A stretch of DNA of 48,916 bases, from positions 1 to 48,916 of the forward strand of contig NZ_QOCZ01000027.1 in NCBI RefSeq assembly GCF_018207095.1, given 5' to 3'. Position numbers and translations under genes: made by a program. The notes under the pieces are model-generated. The model searched no databases. It was not told the DNA's origin and saw only the letters and a list, made by a program, of their open reading frames with translations. This DNA comes from Nocardiopsis sp. MG754419. GTDB lineage: Bacteria > Actinomycetota > Actinomycetes > Streptosporangiales > Streptosporangiaceae. Positions 21,965-30,724 of the stretch are shown here, piece by piece (position 1 is the stretch's first letter; each line of letters opens with the position of its first letter).

Positions 21965-24598
21965 TCAGAGCGGGAGGACCGCACGGAGCAGGAACCCGCC
22001 CTCCCGAGTGCGGGAACCGGAGACCGTCCCACCGCTCGCCGACAGACGCTCGGCGAGCCCGGTCAGCCCGTTGCCGCCGTTCGCGTCCGTCGCGGACCCC
22101 CCGGCCCGGTCGTTGTGCATCTCCACCACCAGCGTGTGGGGGCCTCCCACGTCCCCCCGCACCCGCGTGAAGGTGATCTGGCACTCTTCGGCGTCGCTGT
22201 GCCGCAGCACGTTGGTCCCGCCTTCCCGGACGACCCACGCGGCCAACTCCGCCACCCGGGGAGGTGTCCGGCCACCGTCCAGACCGGTGACCGTCGTGCG
22301 TGTGCCCCGGGTCTGCAGGACCGAGACGACCGAAGCGATCTCGTCGTCGAGGTCGACCGCGCGGTCACCGCTCACCGCGGAGCGCACCTGTCCCAGTGCC
22401 TTGCGGGCCAGGTCCTGGACCTCCGCCAGTTCGGCGGCGGCCCGATCCGGGGCGCGGTCCATCAGGCGGCCGGCGAGCTGTGCCTTGACCGCCAGCGCCG
22501 AGAGGCTGTGCCCGAGCAGGTCGTGCATGTCCCGGGCGAAGCGCAACCGTTCCTCGGTGACCGCCAACCGGGCTCGGGCCTCCTGGCCCAGGACCGCCTC
22601 CCTGCTGACGTCCCAGAGCCAGACGGTGAGCAGCGTGGTGGAGGCCATCGACAGGGCGAGCACGATCGCGATCACCCAGACGACCCCGTACACCGGGAGG
22701 TTGGTGATGGCAAAACCGTAGGTGGGGAGCAGGAGGATCGGGGACAGGAGCAGGACGACGGAGACCGCGACGGTGGTGCGCCGGGGCGCCAACAGCACAC
22801 CGATCGACCACCAGAACGCGAGGCTGTTGAGGGTGGTGACGGGTGAGTCGAGCAGGACGGCCGTCACCGCCAGCAGACCGAGCGAGGTCCAGTAGAGCTT
22901 CGGGGAGGGCGCCCGATCGCCGTCGAGCCGGGCCCGCAACATCAGGATGAGCAGGAGGACGTTGGGCACGCTGAACCCCGCCGCGGCCAGGCTGGTGGCC
23001 GGGCTCGCGCCGACGTCATCGGCGAGGACCAGTTCCACGAGGGGGATCAGGAGCAGGGACAGGCCTATGAGCCCGAGCAGGACGAAGTTGATCATGCGGG
23101 TGATCCGATACCGGCGGTCGGCTCGGCGTTCCGGGTCCACGGAGGCCCGGGTGAGCGTCGGGGCGCCCGCCGGGACGGACACCGGGCCCGCGACGGTGCC
23201 GGTCGACACCGCCAGGGGGTGTGCGGACGGTGACGTGGACGCGGCCCCCTCCAGGGCCGTGGCGACCCCCTCGCCTCGCGCGCCCGCCCCTGGGACGTCG
23301 TTCGAGGGCAGGGGCAGGACGGTACGCAGGCGGAATCCACCGTCGTCGGTACCCGTGGCCTCCAGGGAGCCTCCGGCGCCCTCCACACGTTCGGCCAGCC
23401 CCGAGAGCCCGCTGGTGGACTCCGCGCCGTCCTTGGTCCCGGGCTCCACCCCGTCGTTGGTCATCTCGACGACCAGACGGCGAGGGGACGCTCCGTCCGC
23501 CTCGACCACGGAGAACACGAGCCGACAGTGGTGGGCGGTGCTGTGCCGGAGAACGTTGGTGCCTCCCTCCCGGACCACCCAGGCGACCAGCGCGGCCGTT
23601 TCCCGTGGCAGCTCCAGACCGCGCAGACCGGAGACGGTCGTGACGGTCTTGTTCTGTTCCAGGACCGCCCGGACCGAGCCGACCTCGGTCTCCAGGTTCA
23701 ACTCCCGATAGCCGCGCACCACGGAGCGCACCCGTTGCAGGGACCCCCGGGCCGACTCGTGCACGAGGTCGATCCGTCTCCGGGCCGCCTCCGGGTCGGT
23801 GCGCAGGAGCCGCCCCGCCCGGTCGGCGCTGACGGCGAGGGTGCTCAGCTCCGAGCCCACCAGTCCACGGATGTCCTCCGCGAAGCGCAGACGTTCCTCG
23901 TTCACGGCCAACAGGGAGCGGGCCCGCGATCCCTCCACCGCCTCCCGGGTCGCGTCCCACATCCAGAAGGTGGCGACGCAACCGATCCAGATGACCAGGA
24001 CCGCCAGGACGGCGAACACGAAATCGGGCACGAGCAGGGCGGGCGGGTATCCGGCCGGGTCGAACAGGAGTCGTCCCCACCCCAGGAGCACCAGTGCCGG
24101 GGTCAACCAGAGGGTCCTTCTCAGAGGGGCCATGAAGACCAGGAGGCACCAGGCGCTCGCGCAGGCGGAGAAAACGTAGAAGGGCACCTCCAGCAGGAGG
24201 CACATGAGGACGAGGACGCCCAGACAACCCCAGTACAGGCGGGGGTCGGCGACCGCGCGACCGTTCACCCTCTCCCAGGTCATCCGCCATCCGAGGACCG
24301 TTCCCACCGCCCCTACGGCCAGGGCGGCGATGGAGGGCCACAGGGGCGGTTCCGGGCCGAGCCAGCGCGTCGCGGGCGCCTCGGTGGAGGGCAACCGGAG
24401 GAGCAGTTCGTAGGTGGGCCAGAAGAGGAACAGCAGTCCCATGGCGGACAGGAAGAAGAGGACGGTCCGACGCAGGAGGCGGAGCTTACGGGTGTACCGT
24501 CCCCGGTCCGCGGTTCCGAAGGGGTCGGTCGCCGCACCGGGCCCATCGGCGGGCTCCGCACGGTCGGCGTCGGTCCCCTCCTCGTCGGCCGGACGCAC
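21965..24598 (-). CDS. Fused tandem NarL/DesK-type sensor histidine kinase with degenerate first core
   Basis: 877 residues from a GTG at 24598 with GGAGG 8 bp upstream; the frame is open to 24670. Two complete kinases are joined. Unit 1: about six TM helices (45-212), then HisKA_3 region LRFAEDIRGLVGSELSTLAV, in which Arg244 occupies the phospho-acceptor His position, and an ATPase domain with AWVVREGGTNVLRHS. After a Pro/Ala/Ser linker (430-495), unit 2 repeats this: TM helices (503-660), LRFARDMHDLLGHSLSALAV with His692, AWVVREGGTNVLRHS and GGNGLTGLAERL. The near-identical N-boxes show internal duplication followed by loss of the first acceptor His. It is last in an ABC ATPase-permease-kinase row, where a LuxR-type response regulator would be expected, but none follows. 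It probably senses membrane or drug stress; unit 1 may act as sensor, regulator or trans-phosphorylating partner (inference). Confidence 0.88.
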   Translation of the reverse strand: MRPADEEGTDADRAEPADGPGAATDPFGTADRGRYTRKLRLLRRTVLFFLSAMGLLFLFWPTYELLLRLPSTEAPATRWLGPEPPLWPSIAALAVGAVGTVLGWRMTWERVNGRAVADPRLYWGCLGVLVLMCLLLEVPFYVFSACASAWCLLVFMAPLRRTLWLTPALVLLGWGRLLFDPAGYPPALLVPDFVFAVLAVLVIWIGCVATFWMWDATREAVEGSRARSLLAVNEERLRFAEDIRGLVGSELSTLAVSADRAGRLLRTDPEAARRRIDLVHESARGSLQRVRSVVRGYRELNLETEVGSVRAVLEQNKTVTTVSGLRGLELPRETAALVAWVVREGGTNVLRHSTAHHCRLVFSVVEADGASPRRLVVEMTNDGVEPGTKDGAESTSGLSGLAERVEGAGGSLEATGTDDGGFRLRTVLPLPSNDVPGAGARGEGVATALEGAASTSPSAHPLAVSTGTVAGPVSVPAGAPTLTRASVDPERRADRRYRITRMINFVLLGLIGLSLLLIPLVELVLADDVGASPATSLAAAGFSVPNVLLLILMLRARLDGDRAPSPKLYWTSLGLLAVTAVLLDSPVTTLNSLAFWWSIGVLLAPRRTTVAVSVVLLLSPILLLPTYGFAITNLPVYGVVWVIAIVLALSMASTTLLTVWLWDVSREAVLGQEARARLAVTEERLRFARDMHDLLGHSLSALAVKAQLAGRLMDRAPDRAAAELAEVQDLARKALGQVRSAVSGDRAVDLDDEIASVVSVLQTRGTRTTVTGLDGGRTPPRVAELAAWVVREGGTNVLRHSDAEECQITFTRVRGDVGGPHTLVVEMHNDRAGGSATDANGGNGLTGLAERLSASGGTVSGSRTREGGFLLRAVLPL

Positions 24599-24833
24599 CG
24601 CGCCGGCCTCCGTTCCACCCTCTCGCACCGCGTCCGCCCCTCTCGCCACCGCTCGACCGCGTCCGCGCACACCACCGGTGTCACGGCCAACCGGATACGA
24701 CCCTCATCCGTCCTCTTCAAGGTAGAGCCCGGCGCACCCCTCCGGACGGTCGTCCACAGGCCGAGTTCCACCGATGGGGAACGCGCCGGGGAGGCCCCCG
24801 TCCTGGGACTTCCCGGCGCGTTCGTCCTGCCCG

Positions 24834-25685
24834 TCACGGACGACGGGGGTCCCAGACGAAGTAGCGGCGGACCAGCAGCGCCAGGGCCACGATCCAGACG
24901 AGCATCACGCCGATCCCGGGCAGGGCTCCGGCCCACAGGCCCAGGAAACCGACCGGCTCGGCGCCCTCCAGCCCACCGAAGACGTCGTAGCCGAAGTAGG
25001 CGGCCTGTGCCATCTCCACGGTCGGGGCGACCGGCAGCAGCAGCGCGACCTGCCGGACCGCGTCGGGCATGACGTCCAGCGGGATGAAGCCGCCGCTGAG
25101 GAACAGCAGCGCCATCATCGGGACCATCGAGAGGATCTGCGCGGACTCGGCGTTGCCCGCGAAGCGGGTGAGCAACAGACCCAGCATGGTCATCGCGAGG
25201 CACCCCAACGCCACCGAGAGCAGCAACATCACCGGGTCGGCGGGCAGAGGTCCGCCGAGGGCGACCGATCCCGCGACGATGAGCGCCGCGATGAGCACGG
25301 TGAACAGCAGGACCACGAGGAACACGCCACCGAAGATCGCCGTCGCGGGGACGCCGCTCACGCGGAGCCGCTTGAGGACCAAGGCCTCACGACGCGCCGT
25401 GAAGACGTTGCAGGGGTGGCCCAGACCCAGGAAGAGGGCGATGGCCCCGATGGTGCCGATCAGGGAGAGTTCCGTGGTGGTGTACTCCCCCAGGATCGGC
25501 ACGGACTGCTGGTTGAGGACCGGCAGCAGCAGGATCACCGGCATGAGCAGGTACATCGACGCCGTCTTGTACCGGACGAACAGGGTGAACTCGGTGCGGC
25601 CCAGGCGCAGGGTCTGCCGGAACAGGCCCGGTCCCTTTCGCCGGTGGTCGGCGCCCTGAGGAGCGGTCGTGGTGGCGGTGGTCAT
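24834..25685 (-). CDS. ABC-2 type transporter permease
   Basis: 283 residues with an amphipathic N-terminus and six predicted TM helices (about 44-60, 76-95, 115-142, 151-175, 182-203 and 250-270). ALVLKRLRVSGVPATAIFGG after the second helix and LFLSGGFIPLDVMPDAVRQV before the last external segment are characteristic of ABC-2/DrrB-type permeases. With the ATPase encoded just upstream (48-bp gap) it forms an exporter of a drug, lipid or peptide. The histidine kinase gene follows about 235 bp downstream on the same strand. Confidence 0.9.
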   Translation of the reverse strand: MTTATTTAPQGADHRRKGPGLFRQTLRLGRTEFTLFVRYKTASMYLLMPVILLLPVLNQQSVPILGEYTTTELSLIGTIGAIALFLGLGHPCNVFTARREALVLKRLRVSGVPATAIFGGVFLVVLLFTVLIAALIVAGSVALGGPLPADPVMLLLSVALGCLAMTMLGLLLTRFAGNAESAQILSMVPMMALLFLSGGFIPLDVMPDAVRQVALLLPVAPTVEMAQAAYFGYDVFGGLEGAEPVGFLGLWAGALPGIGVMLVWIVALALLVRRYFVWDPRRP

Positions 25686-25733
25686 GGTGGTGCTCCAAAG
25701 ATCTGTGGGGGCGGTGTTCCGAGTGGCCGGTCG

Positions 25734-26732
25734 TTACTCGCCGACGAGGTCGGCGGCGCCGTCGGCGACCTCGAGGAAGACGTCCTCCAGGGAGGCGCCG
25801 CGGACCTGCAGGTGGTGCAGGGCACCGCCGTGGTCGGCGGCCCAGGCCATGAGCGCGGCGACCGCGTGGTGGGCCCGGTCGGCGACGTCACCGGCGCGGA
25901 TCGTGTAGGTCGCCCACAGGCGCTGGTCACGGGTCTGCACCTCGACGTCGGCCCCGTCCAGGTGGGGCAGGTCGGCGGTGCGCACGTCGCTCGGCACCAG
26001 GAAACTCACCCGGTCGCCCCAGCCCCCGAGCACCTCCGACAGGGTCCCTTCGACGCGGACCTCGCCCCGGTGCATGATCGCGAGCCGGTCGGCGAGCCGT
26101 TCCGCCTCCTCCAGGTAGTGCGTGGTGAGCAGGACCGCGACACCGTCCCGCTTGAGGTCGGAGATGATGCGCCAGGTCTCGTGACGGGCCTCGGGGTCCA
26201 TGCCGGTGGTGGGTTCGTCGAGGTAGAGCACCTCGGGCCGGGTGAGCAGGGCCAGGCCGAGGTCGAGGCGGCGCTTCTGTCCGCCGGAGAGCTGCCGCAC
26301 CCGCAACCGGCGTTTGTCGGTGAGGCCCACCAGGGTGAGGATCTCGTCGGCGTCGCGGGGGTCGGCGGCCAGGTCACGGGCCAGGGACAGGCTCTCGTCG
26401 ACGCTGAGGTCCTCCATCAGGCCGTTGCCCTGGAGCACCGCGTTGGTCCGTTCGCGCACCCCGGTGGGCTGACCGTAGGGGTCCTGCCCGAAGACCCGGA
26501 CCGTTCCGGAGTCGGGCCGCCGGAACCCCTCCAGGGTCTCGATGGTGGTGGTCTTGCCGGCACCGTTGGTGCCCAGCAGCGCGAAGAGTTCACCGGGGCG
26601 GATGTCGAAGGAGACGCCCCGGACCGCCTCGAAGTCGCCGTATCGCTGGCGCAGGTCGCGGACGACCACCGTCGGTTCCGGGGTGGAGAGGGGGGCACTG
26701 CTCTCGGCGGTGGTGTTCGCTGTCGTGGTCAT
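25734..26732 (-). CDS. ABC transporter ATP-binding protein (DrrA-like)
   Basis: 332 residues. An N-terminal Thr/Ala/Pro-rich stretch is followed by the nucleotide-binding domain: Walker A LGTNGAGKTTT (about 53-63), Q-loop VLQGNGL, signature LSGGQKRRLDLGLAL (about 148-162), Walker B VLYLDEPTTGMDP and H-loop LLTTHYLEEAERLADRLA. A C-terminal DUF4162-like domain ends the protein. It energises the ABC-2 permease encoded 48 bp downstream. The ATG follows GAGG at 8 bp. A TGACA-AA-TGTCA repeat lies 84-95 bp upstream. Confidence 0.93.
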   Translation of the reverse strand: MTTTANTTAESSAPLSTPEPTVVVRDLRQRYGDFEAVRGVSFDIRPGELFALLGTNGAGKTTTIETLEGFRRPDSGTVRVFGQDPYGQPTGVRERTNAVLQGNGLMEDLSVDESLSLARDLAADPRDADEILTLVGLTDKRRLRVRQLSGGQKRRLDLGLALLTRPEVLYLDEPTTGMDPEARHETWRIISDLKRDGVAVLLTTHYLEEAERLADRLAIMHRGEVRVEGTLSEVLGGWGDRVSFLVPSDVRTADLPHLDGADVEVQTRDQRLWATYTIRAGDVADRAHHAVAALMAWAADHGGALHHLQVRGASLEDVFLEVADGAADLVGE

Positions 26733-26815
26733 ACCGACAGCCTCGCGCAGGGGGCCTCATGATCGGCAGACACCGCTGTCACCGGCCCTCGATGGGGTTC
26801 GCCCGGATCGGACAC

Positions 26816-26827
26816 TGACAAATGTCA
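26816..26827. promoter_or_regulatory. Inverted repeat TGACA-AA-TGTCA upstream of the ABC operon
   Basis: Perfect 5-bp arms with a 2-bp spacer, 84-95 bp before the ABC ATPase start. The reverse-strand arm contains TTGTCA, a possible -35 box for the operon. It may be the site for the response regulator missing from this cluster. Confidence 0.35.
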
Positions 26828-26849
26828 TCGGGCGCCCCACGGCACCGAC

Positions 26850-26867
26850 GCGTACGGCGCCGTACGC
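26850..26867. repeat. 18-bp perfect palindrome
   Basis: GCGTACGGC-GCCGTACGC is self-complementary without mismatch. Its position upstream of the ABC operon allows an operator role. Confidence 0.35.
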
Positions 26868-26901
26868 CGACCCCCGTGCCGTGGAGGGAACGTCGCCGTT
26901 C

Positions 26902-26993
26902 GGTCCTGGCGGGTCCCCCGTCCCGCGGGCCCCGTGCCCGTCCGGCGGCCTGGTCCGGGCATCACCCCCGGGCCCGCGCGCCCCGCCAGGACC
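26902..26993. other. Two-tier hairpin, 12-bp outer and 9-bp inner stems
   Basis: GGTCCTGGCGGG (26902-26913) pairs with CCCGCCAGGACC (26982-26993). Inside, CGCGGGCCC (26924-26932) pairs with GGGCCCGCG (26970-26978). Both stems are perfect. It may be a structured RNA, a distant terminator or a dispersed intergenic element. Confidence 0.4.
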
Positions 26994-27416
26994 ACGTCCG
27001 GCCGGCCATGCCCGGGTCGTGGCCGTGCGCCGCACTCGCACGTGCCCCTTCGTCACCTCACGTGAGAGCGCGATCGCCACCGCGGCGCGATCCACGCCCG
27101 TCCCCTCACACTCACGTCGGGCGGGACCGCGCCGCGGCTACCAACGTTCTACACGAATTCCGTGCGACCGGGTGGTGGAATTCGCCATTCCCCGATGAAG
27201 CGAACCGGAACGATAGCGAAGGGGAAATTTCTTCTCAGGAAACTTCATCGTTCGAGAGCCATCACGCACGACACGGAGACACACCAAAGGTCCCATCTCC
27301 ACCGATCCCACCAGGGGAAACCGCCATATCCTCGGACTCGACGACGACGTTACCGCCGTCCGGAATGGTCCGCGCAGGCGGGGTCGAATATCCACACGAA
27401 AAGGCGTGCAATGGTG

Positions 27417-28601
27417 TTACGAAAGTGGTCGTTCGTCCACCCCCCGACGTTCGGGGACCAGCGTGAGCAGACGGGCGCCGAGACTCTCCAGCGGCCCCCG
27501 GGGATACCGCGCCGTCCACCATCGGGCACCGACCACCAGCACGAGGGTGATCGCCCCGAACGCGCCCGCGACCCCCAGGTCCAGCGCGTACCCCTCACTC
27601 CCCTGGAGGTACCCGGCCAGACCCAGACCCCAGCCGTAGAAGACCACCGATCCCAGCAGGTTCTGGAGGACGTAACAGGACAGGGCCGTGCGACCCACGG
27701 CGGTCAGGGAGGCGACGATCCGGCCGGCCCGGCGGACCCGGTCCAGCAGCCACCCCGTCAACCCCACGTAGCCCAGCATCAACAGCCCCGAGAAGACGTA
27801 CCGATGGGCCATGCCGAGTTCGGGCACCGTGCCGCCCAGAACGCACAGAGGCAGCCCGAGACCGATACCCCAGACCATGAGACGGCCGCGGATCCGACGC
27901 CCCCGCTCGTCGTCGCCGAAGGCGCCCGCCCGGTACAGCCGCACCCCCAGGAGGAACAGGAAGAGGACCATCGGGAAGGCCACGAGAATCTCCGTGCGCG
28001 TGCCGAGGAAGGACACCGCGCGCTCGGCCACCTGGTCGGGGTAGGCGCCCTCGACGAAGAGCGCGTCGTGCTCCCGCATCCCCCGGATCGCCTCCGGTGT
28101 GGGTTCGCCCGGCACGACCAGGAAGTACAGGGACGTGAGCGCGCCGATGACCACGAGGTTCACACCGAAGGCGGTCCACATCACCGCGGACCGCACCCTG
28201 GCGGACCGGCCCAACAGCCACACGACCACCAACGCGGTGACGGCGTAGCCCATGAGCACGTCCCAGGCGAACAGCAGCAGGGTGTGCAGGGCGCCCTCGA
28301 TGAGCAGGAGGACCTGACGCCACCCGTGTCGACCGGGCCAACGGCGACCTCCGACCGCGGCGGAGCGGTACTGGAGGGCCAGCCCGATACCGAACATCAT
28401 CGCGAGCATCGCGTAGAACTTGCCGTTGAGCAGGGGGTCGAGCACTGTTCTGACGGCGCCGGCGGAATCCTGCGCACTGGGGAGGAAGAGCCAGATGTTG
28501 ACCGCGAGGGTGCCGAGAACGGCGATCCCTCGCAGTACGTCCAGAAGTGGGAGGCGGCTCCCGGGTTCGGGTCGTCGACGGGCGACGGGTGTGCTGTCCA
28601 T
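27417..28601 (-). CDS. DUF418 family membrane protein (YeiB-like)
   Basis: 394 residues from ATG 28601. The opening LPLLDVLRGIAVLGTLAVNI is the hallmark of DUF418/YeiB proteins. About ten TM helices follow, with LLIEGALHTLLLFAWDVL and the C-terminal DUF418 block near VFSGLLMLGYVGLTGWLL and RTALSCYVLQNLLGSVVFYG. The family is related to acyltransferase-3-like membrane proteins; its substrate is unknown. The frame is open far upstream (to 29102), but that part overlaps the divergent kinase gene and has poor coding character. It diverges from the two-component pair across 113 bp, so joint regulation is plausible. Confidence 0.85.
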   Translation of the reverse strand: MDSTPVARRRPEPGSRLPLLDVLRGIAVLGTLAVNIWLFLPSAQDSAGAVRTVLDPLLNGKFYAMLAMMFGIGLALQYRSAAVGGRRWPGRHGWRQVLLLIEGALHTLLLFAWDVLMGYAVTALVVVWLLGRSARVRSAVMWTAFGVNLVVIGALTSLYFLVVPGEPTPEAIRGMREHDALFVEGAYPDQVAERAVSFLGTRTEILVAFPMVLFLFLLGVRLYRAGAFGDDERGRRIRGRLMVWGIGLGLPLCVLGGTVPELGMAHRYVFSGLLMLGYVGLTGWLLDRVRRAGRIVASLTAVGRTALSCYVLQNLLGSVVFYGWGLGLAGYLQGSEGYALDLGVAGAFGAITLVLVVGARWWTARYPRGPLESLGARLLTLVPERRGVDERPLS

Positions 28602-28714
28602 GGTGGGCAGACTGTGGCCGGCGCGGGCCGGTCCACATCCGCCGAACGGCAGAGGGCTCCCCCTATGCCGTTCGGCAGACGACGGCGACGGCGTCCGTGG
28701 CGCACCATGGACGC

Positions 28715-29905
28715 ATGGAGACCACGCGCGCCCGGGCGAGGACGGGCACCCTGGGGCCGTGCGGGCCGTTCCGGTGGCCGTCGCCCCTCGTCGGTGACGT
28801 CCTGATCGCCCTGCTCTGGGCTCTGGCGTGCGCGGTCCCGGGTCCCCACGCCACGCTCCTGCTCCTTCCCGCGTGCGCGGCGCTGGTCCGGCGCCGCCGG
28901 TACCCGCTGACGGTGGCCTTGGCCGTCGGTGCGTGGACCCTGGCCACGGCGGTCGTCTGGGACATCGGCGCTCCGCTCCCCGAGGCGCTGGCGGCGTTCG
29001 CCGCCGGATCCGCGGTCCTGCACCGCGCCTCCGCTCCGCTGGTGGGCGTGGTGTCGGTGCTGTGGATCCTGACGCTGTTCGGGGTGACGGCCGAGTCACC
29101 ACGGTTCCTCCTGGAACAGCCGGCGCATGCCGTGATGATCGCGCTCACCGGAACGGTCCCCGTGCTCGCGGGGTCGATCCTGCGGATGCGCGTGGAGCGG
29201 GCCGAGCAGAGGCTGCGCGCCGAGCGGGCCAGGCTCCAGCGGGAGCTGGCGCGGGACCGCGCCCGCATCGCCCGGGACGTGCACGACATCGCCGGTCACC
29301 ACCTGAGCGCGATCCGGCTGCTGGCCGTGGGCGGCCGCGAGGCGCTCCGGGGGCCGGACGCGCGGCCCGATCAGGTGTTGTCGACGATCGCCGAGACCTC
29401 CGGGCGGGCCGTGAGCGAGCTGCGGAGCCTGGTGGAGCTCCTGCGCGACGACCACTGGAACGAGGCCCCTCCACCGAACGTACGCCTGACGGACCTGTCC
29501 CGGCTGGTGATGTCGGTGGAGGACGCCGGGTTGGACGTGGCGCTGTCGGTGCCCTCCGCACCCGACGAGGGTGTGGACGCCCGGGTCGCGGCGAGCGTCT
29601 ACCGGATCACTCAGGAGGCCCTCGGCAACGTGCTGCGGCACTCCTCCGCGCGCCGTGTCACGGTGACCCTGAAGAGGTCCGAGCGGCGCGACGCCGCGGA
29701 CCTGGTGCTGACCGTGCTCGACGACGGCCGGCCCGCACCCGACTCCGAGGAGCGCGGATCGACGCCCGGGCTGGGTCTGCGCGGGATGCGGGAACGCGCC
29801 GCGGAGGTGGGCGGCCACGCCGAGGCCGGGTTCCTTCCCGGCCGGGGCTGGCGCGTGCGGGCCGTGCTCCCCGCGACCCTCACGACGGAGGAGACCCGCC
29901 CGTGA
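28715..29905 (+). CDS. NarL-family sensor histidine kinase
   Basis: 396 residues from ATG 28715. Four to six TM helices (about 24-155) form the sensor, a short coiled coil leads to the HisKA_3 motif RARIARDVHDIAGHHLSAIR (His190), and the ATPase domain shows the N-box YRITQEALGNVLRHS, VLDDGRP and GLGLRGMRERA. It should phosphorylate the response regulator encoded by the next gene, which overlaps its stop codon by 4 bp (GTGA). The sensed signal is unknown. Divergent from the DUF418 gene. Confidence 0.92.
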   Translation: METTRARARTGTLGPCGPFRWPSPLVGDVLIALLWALACAVPGPHATLLLLPACAALVRRRRYPLTVALAVGAWTLATAVVWDIGAPLPEALAAFAAGSAVLHRASAPLVGVVSVLWILTLFGVTAESPRFLLEQPAHAVMIALTGTVPVLAGSILRMRVERAEQRLRAERARLQRELARDRARIARDVHDIAGHHLSAIRLLAVGGREALRGPDARPDQVLSTIAETSGRAVSELRSLVELLRDDHWNEAPPPNVRLTDLSRLVMSVEDAGLDVALSVPSAPDEGVDARVAASVYRITQEALGNVLRHSSARRVTVTLKRSERRDAADLVLTVLDDGRPAPDSEERGSTPGLGLRGMRERAAEVGGHAEAGFLPGRGWRVRAVLPATLTTEETRP

Positions 29906-30567
29906 TCAGGTTGCTGGTGGCCGACGACCAGCCGGCCGCGCGGGAGGGACTGCGCCTGTTGTTCGGGGCGGTCCCGGACGTGGAGGTGGTGGGCGCGGCC
30001 GCCCAGGGGATCGAACTGGTCGCCATGGCGCGCCGCCTGCGCCCGGACGTGGTGCTCAGCGACGTCAGGATGCCGGGGATGGACGGTGTGGCGGCGCTGC
30101 GCGAGCTGGCGCGACTGGACCCGCCCCCGCCGACGGTCATGCTCACCACGTTCGACCTGGACGAGTACCTGTTCGGCGCGTTGCAGTCCGGTGCGGTGGG
30201 CTTCCTGCTGAAGGAGAGCGAGCCGGAGCTGTACGTGACGGCGGTCCGTGCGGCGGCGCGCGGTGAGGGGGTGATCGACCCTCGGGTGACACCGCGGTTG
30301 GTCGACCGGTTCGCGCGTACCTCGCCCCGCACCCCGCCGCGTCGGGCCGAGGGCCTGACCGACCGGGAACGGGAGGTGCTGCGGCTGGTGGCCCAGGGGT
30401 ACGGCAACGCCGGGATCGGGGCCGAGCTGGGGATCGCCTCCGGTACAGCGAAGGTCCACGTGGCCCGCATCCTCACCAAGCTCGAAGTGGGGAGCCGTGT
30501 ACAGGCCGCCGTGTACGCCTACCGGTACGGCCTGGTGACCTGGTCAGACACGGTCGAGGGGCCCTGA
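29902..30567 (+). CDS. NarL/LuxR-type response regulator
   Basis: 221 residues from a GTG overlapping the kinase stop. The receiver domain has the acidic pair in LLVADDQP, phosphorylatable Asp54 in VVLSDVRMPG, the Thr in TTFD and the Lys in LLKES. The C-terminal LuxR helix-turn-helix is LTDREREVLRLVAQGYGNAG (about 153-172) followed by AELGIASGTAKVHVARILTK. It is co-translated with the kinase at 28715 and is the only response regulator in the window. Confidence 0.93.
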   Translation: MIRLLVADDQPAAREGLRLLFGAVPDVEVVGAAAQGIELVAMARRLRPDVVLSDVRMPGMDGVAALRELARLDPPPPTVMLTTFDLDEYLFGALQSGAVGFLLKESEPELYVTAVRAAARGEGVIDPRVTPRLVDRFARTSPRTPPRRAEGLTDREREVLRLVAQGYGNAGIGAELGIASGTAKVHVARILTKLEVGSRVQAAVYAYRYGLVTWSDTVEGP

Positions 30568-30581
30568 GGCCCCTGTCGCGC

Positions 30582-30619
30582 GGCCTCCGCCGCGCTTCGG
30601 CCCGTGTTCGGGCGCCCGG
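30582..30619. repeat. Dispersed intergenic repeat, copy A
   Basis: This 38-bp stretch opens GGCCTCCGCCGCGCTTCGG and matches 42520-42557 at 31 of 38 positions, with all seven differences being transitions. A partial third copy (GGCCTCCGCCGCGCTCGG) begins near 30668 in the same interval. The copies are intergenic, suggesting a REP-like element. Confidence 0.4.
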
Positions 30620-30663
30620 CTGCACGGCGGTGCCCGAACGCACGCCGCCCATGACCGGACGCG

Positions 30664-30713
30664 CAGGGCCTCCGCCGCGCTCGGACATCGGTCGAAGCGC
30701 TGCGGAGGCCCTG
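30664..30713. terminator. Hairpin terminator between convergent genes
   Basis: CAGGGCCTCCGC (30664-30675) and GCGGAGGCCCTG (30702-30713) form a perfect 12-bp stem around a 26-nt loop, 11 bp beyond the stop of the minus-strand oxidoreductase gene and downstream of the response regulator. Confidence 0.55.
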
Positions 30714-30724
30714 AACGGAACCGA

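Larger units (their letters stand above)
26733..27416. other. 684-bp gene-poor interval with several palindromes
   Basis: No convincing gene. It contains an inverted repeat at 26816, an 18-bp perfect palindrome at 26850 and a two-tier hairpin at 26902-26993. From about 27150 to 27400 it becomes clearly richer in A+T than the surroundings (for example GGGGAAATTTCTTCTCAGG near 27220), with two GAATTC sites 24 bp apart. This patch could be a promoter region or a trace of foreign DNA. Confidence 0.45.

Noticed and set aside
26757-27095. 112-aa minus-strand ORF in the ABC upstream spacer
   Set aside because: It runs through perfect hairpin stems, has no ribosome binding site and poor codon bias.
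27417-29102. 561-aa extension of the DUF418 protein
   Set aside because: The extra N-terminus overlaps the divergent histidine kinase gene and is Arg/Pro-rich; the DUF418 start motif begins shortly after ATG 28601.
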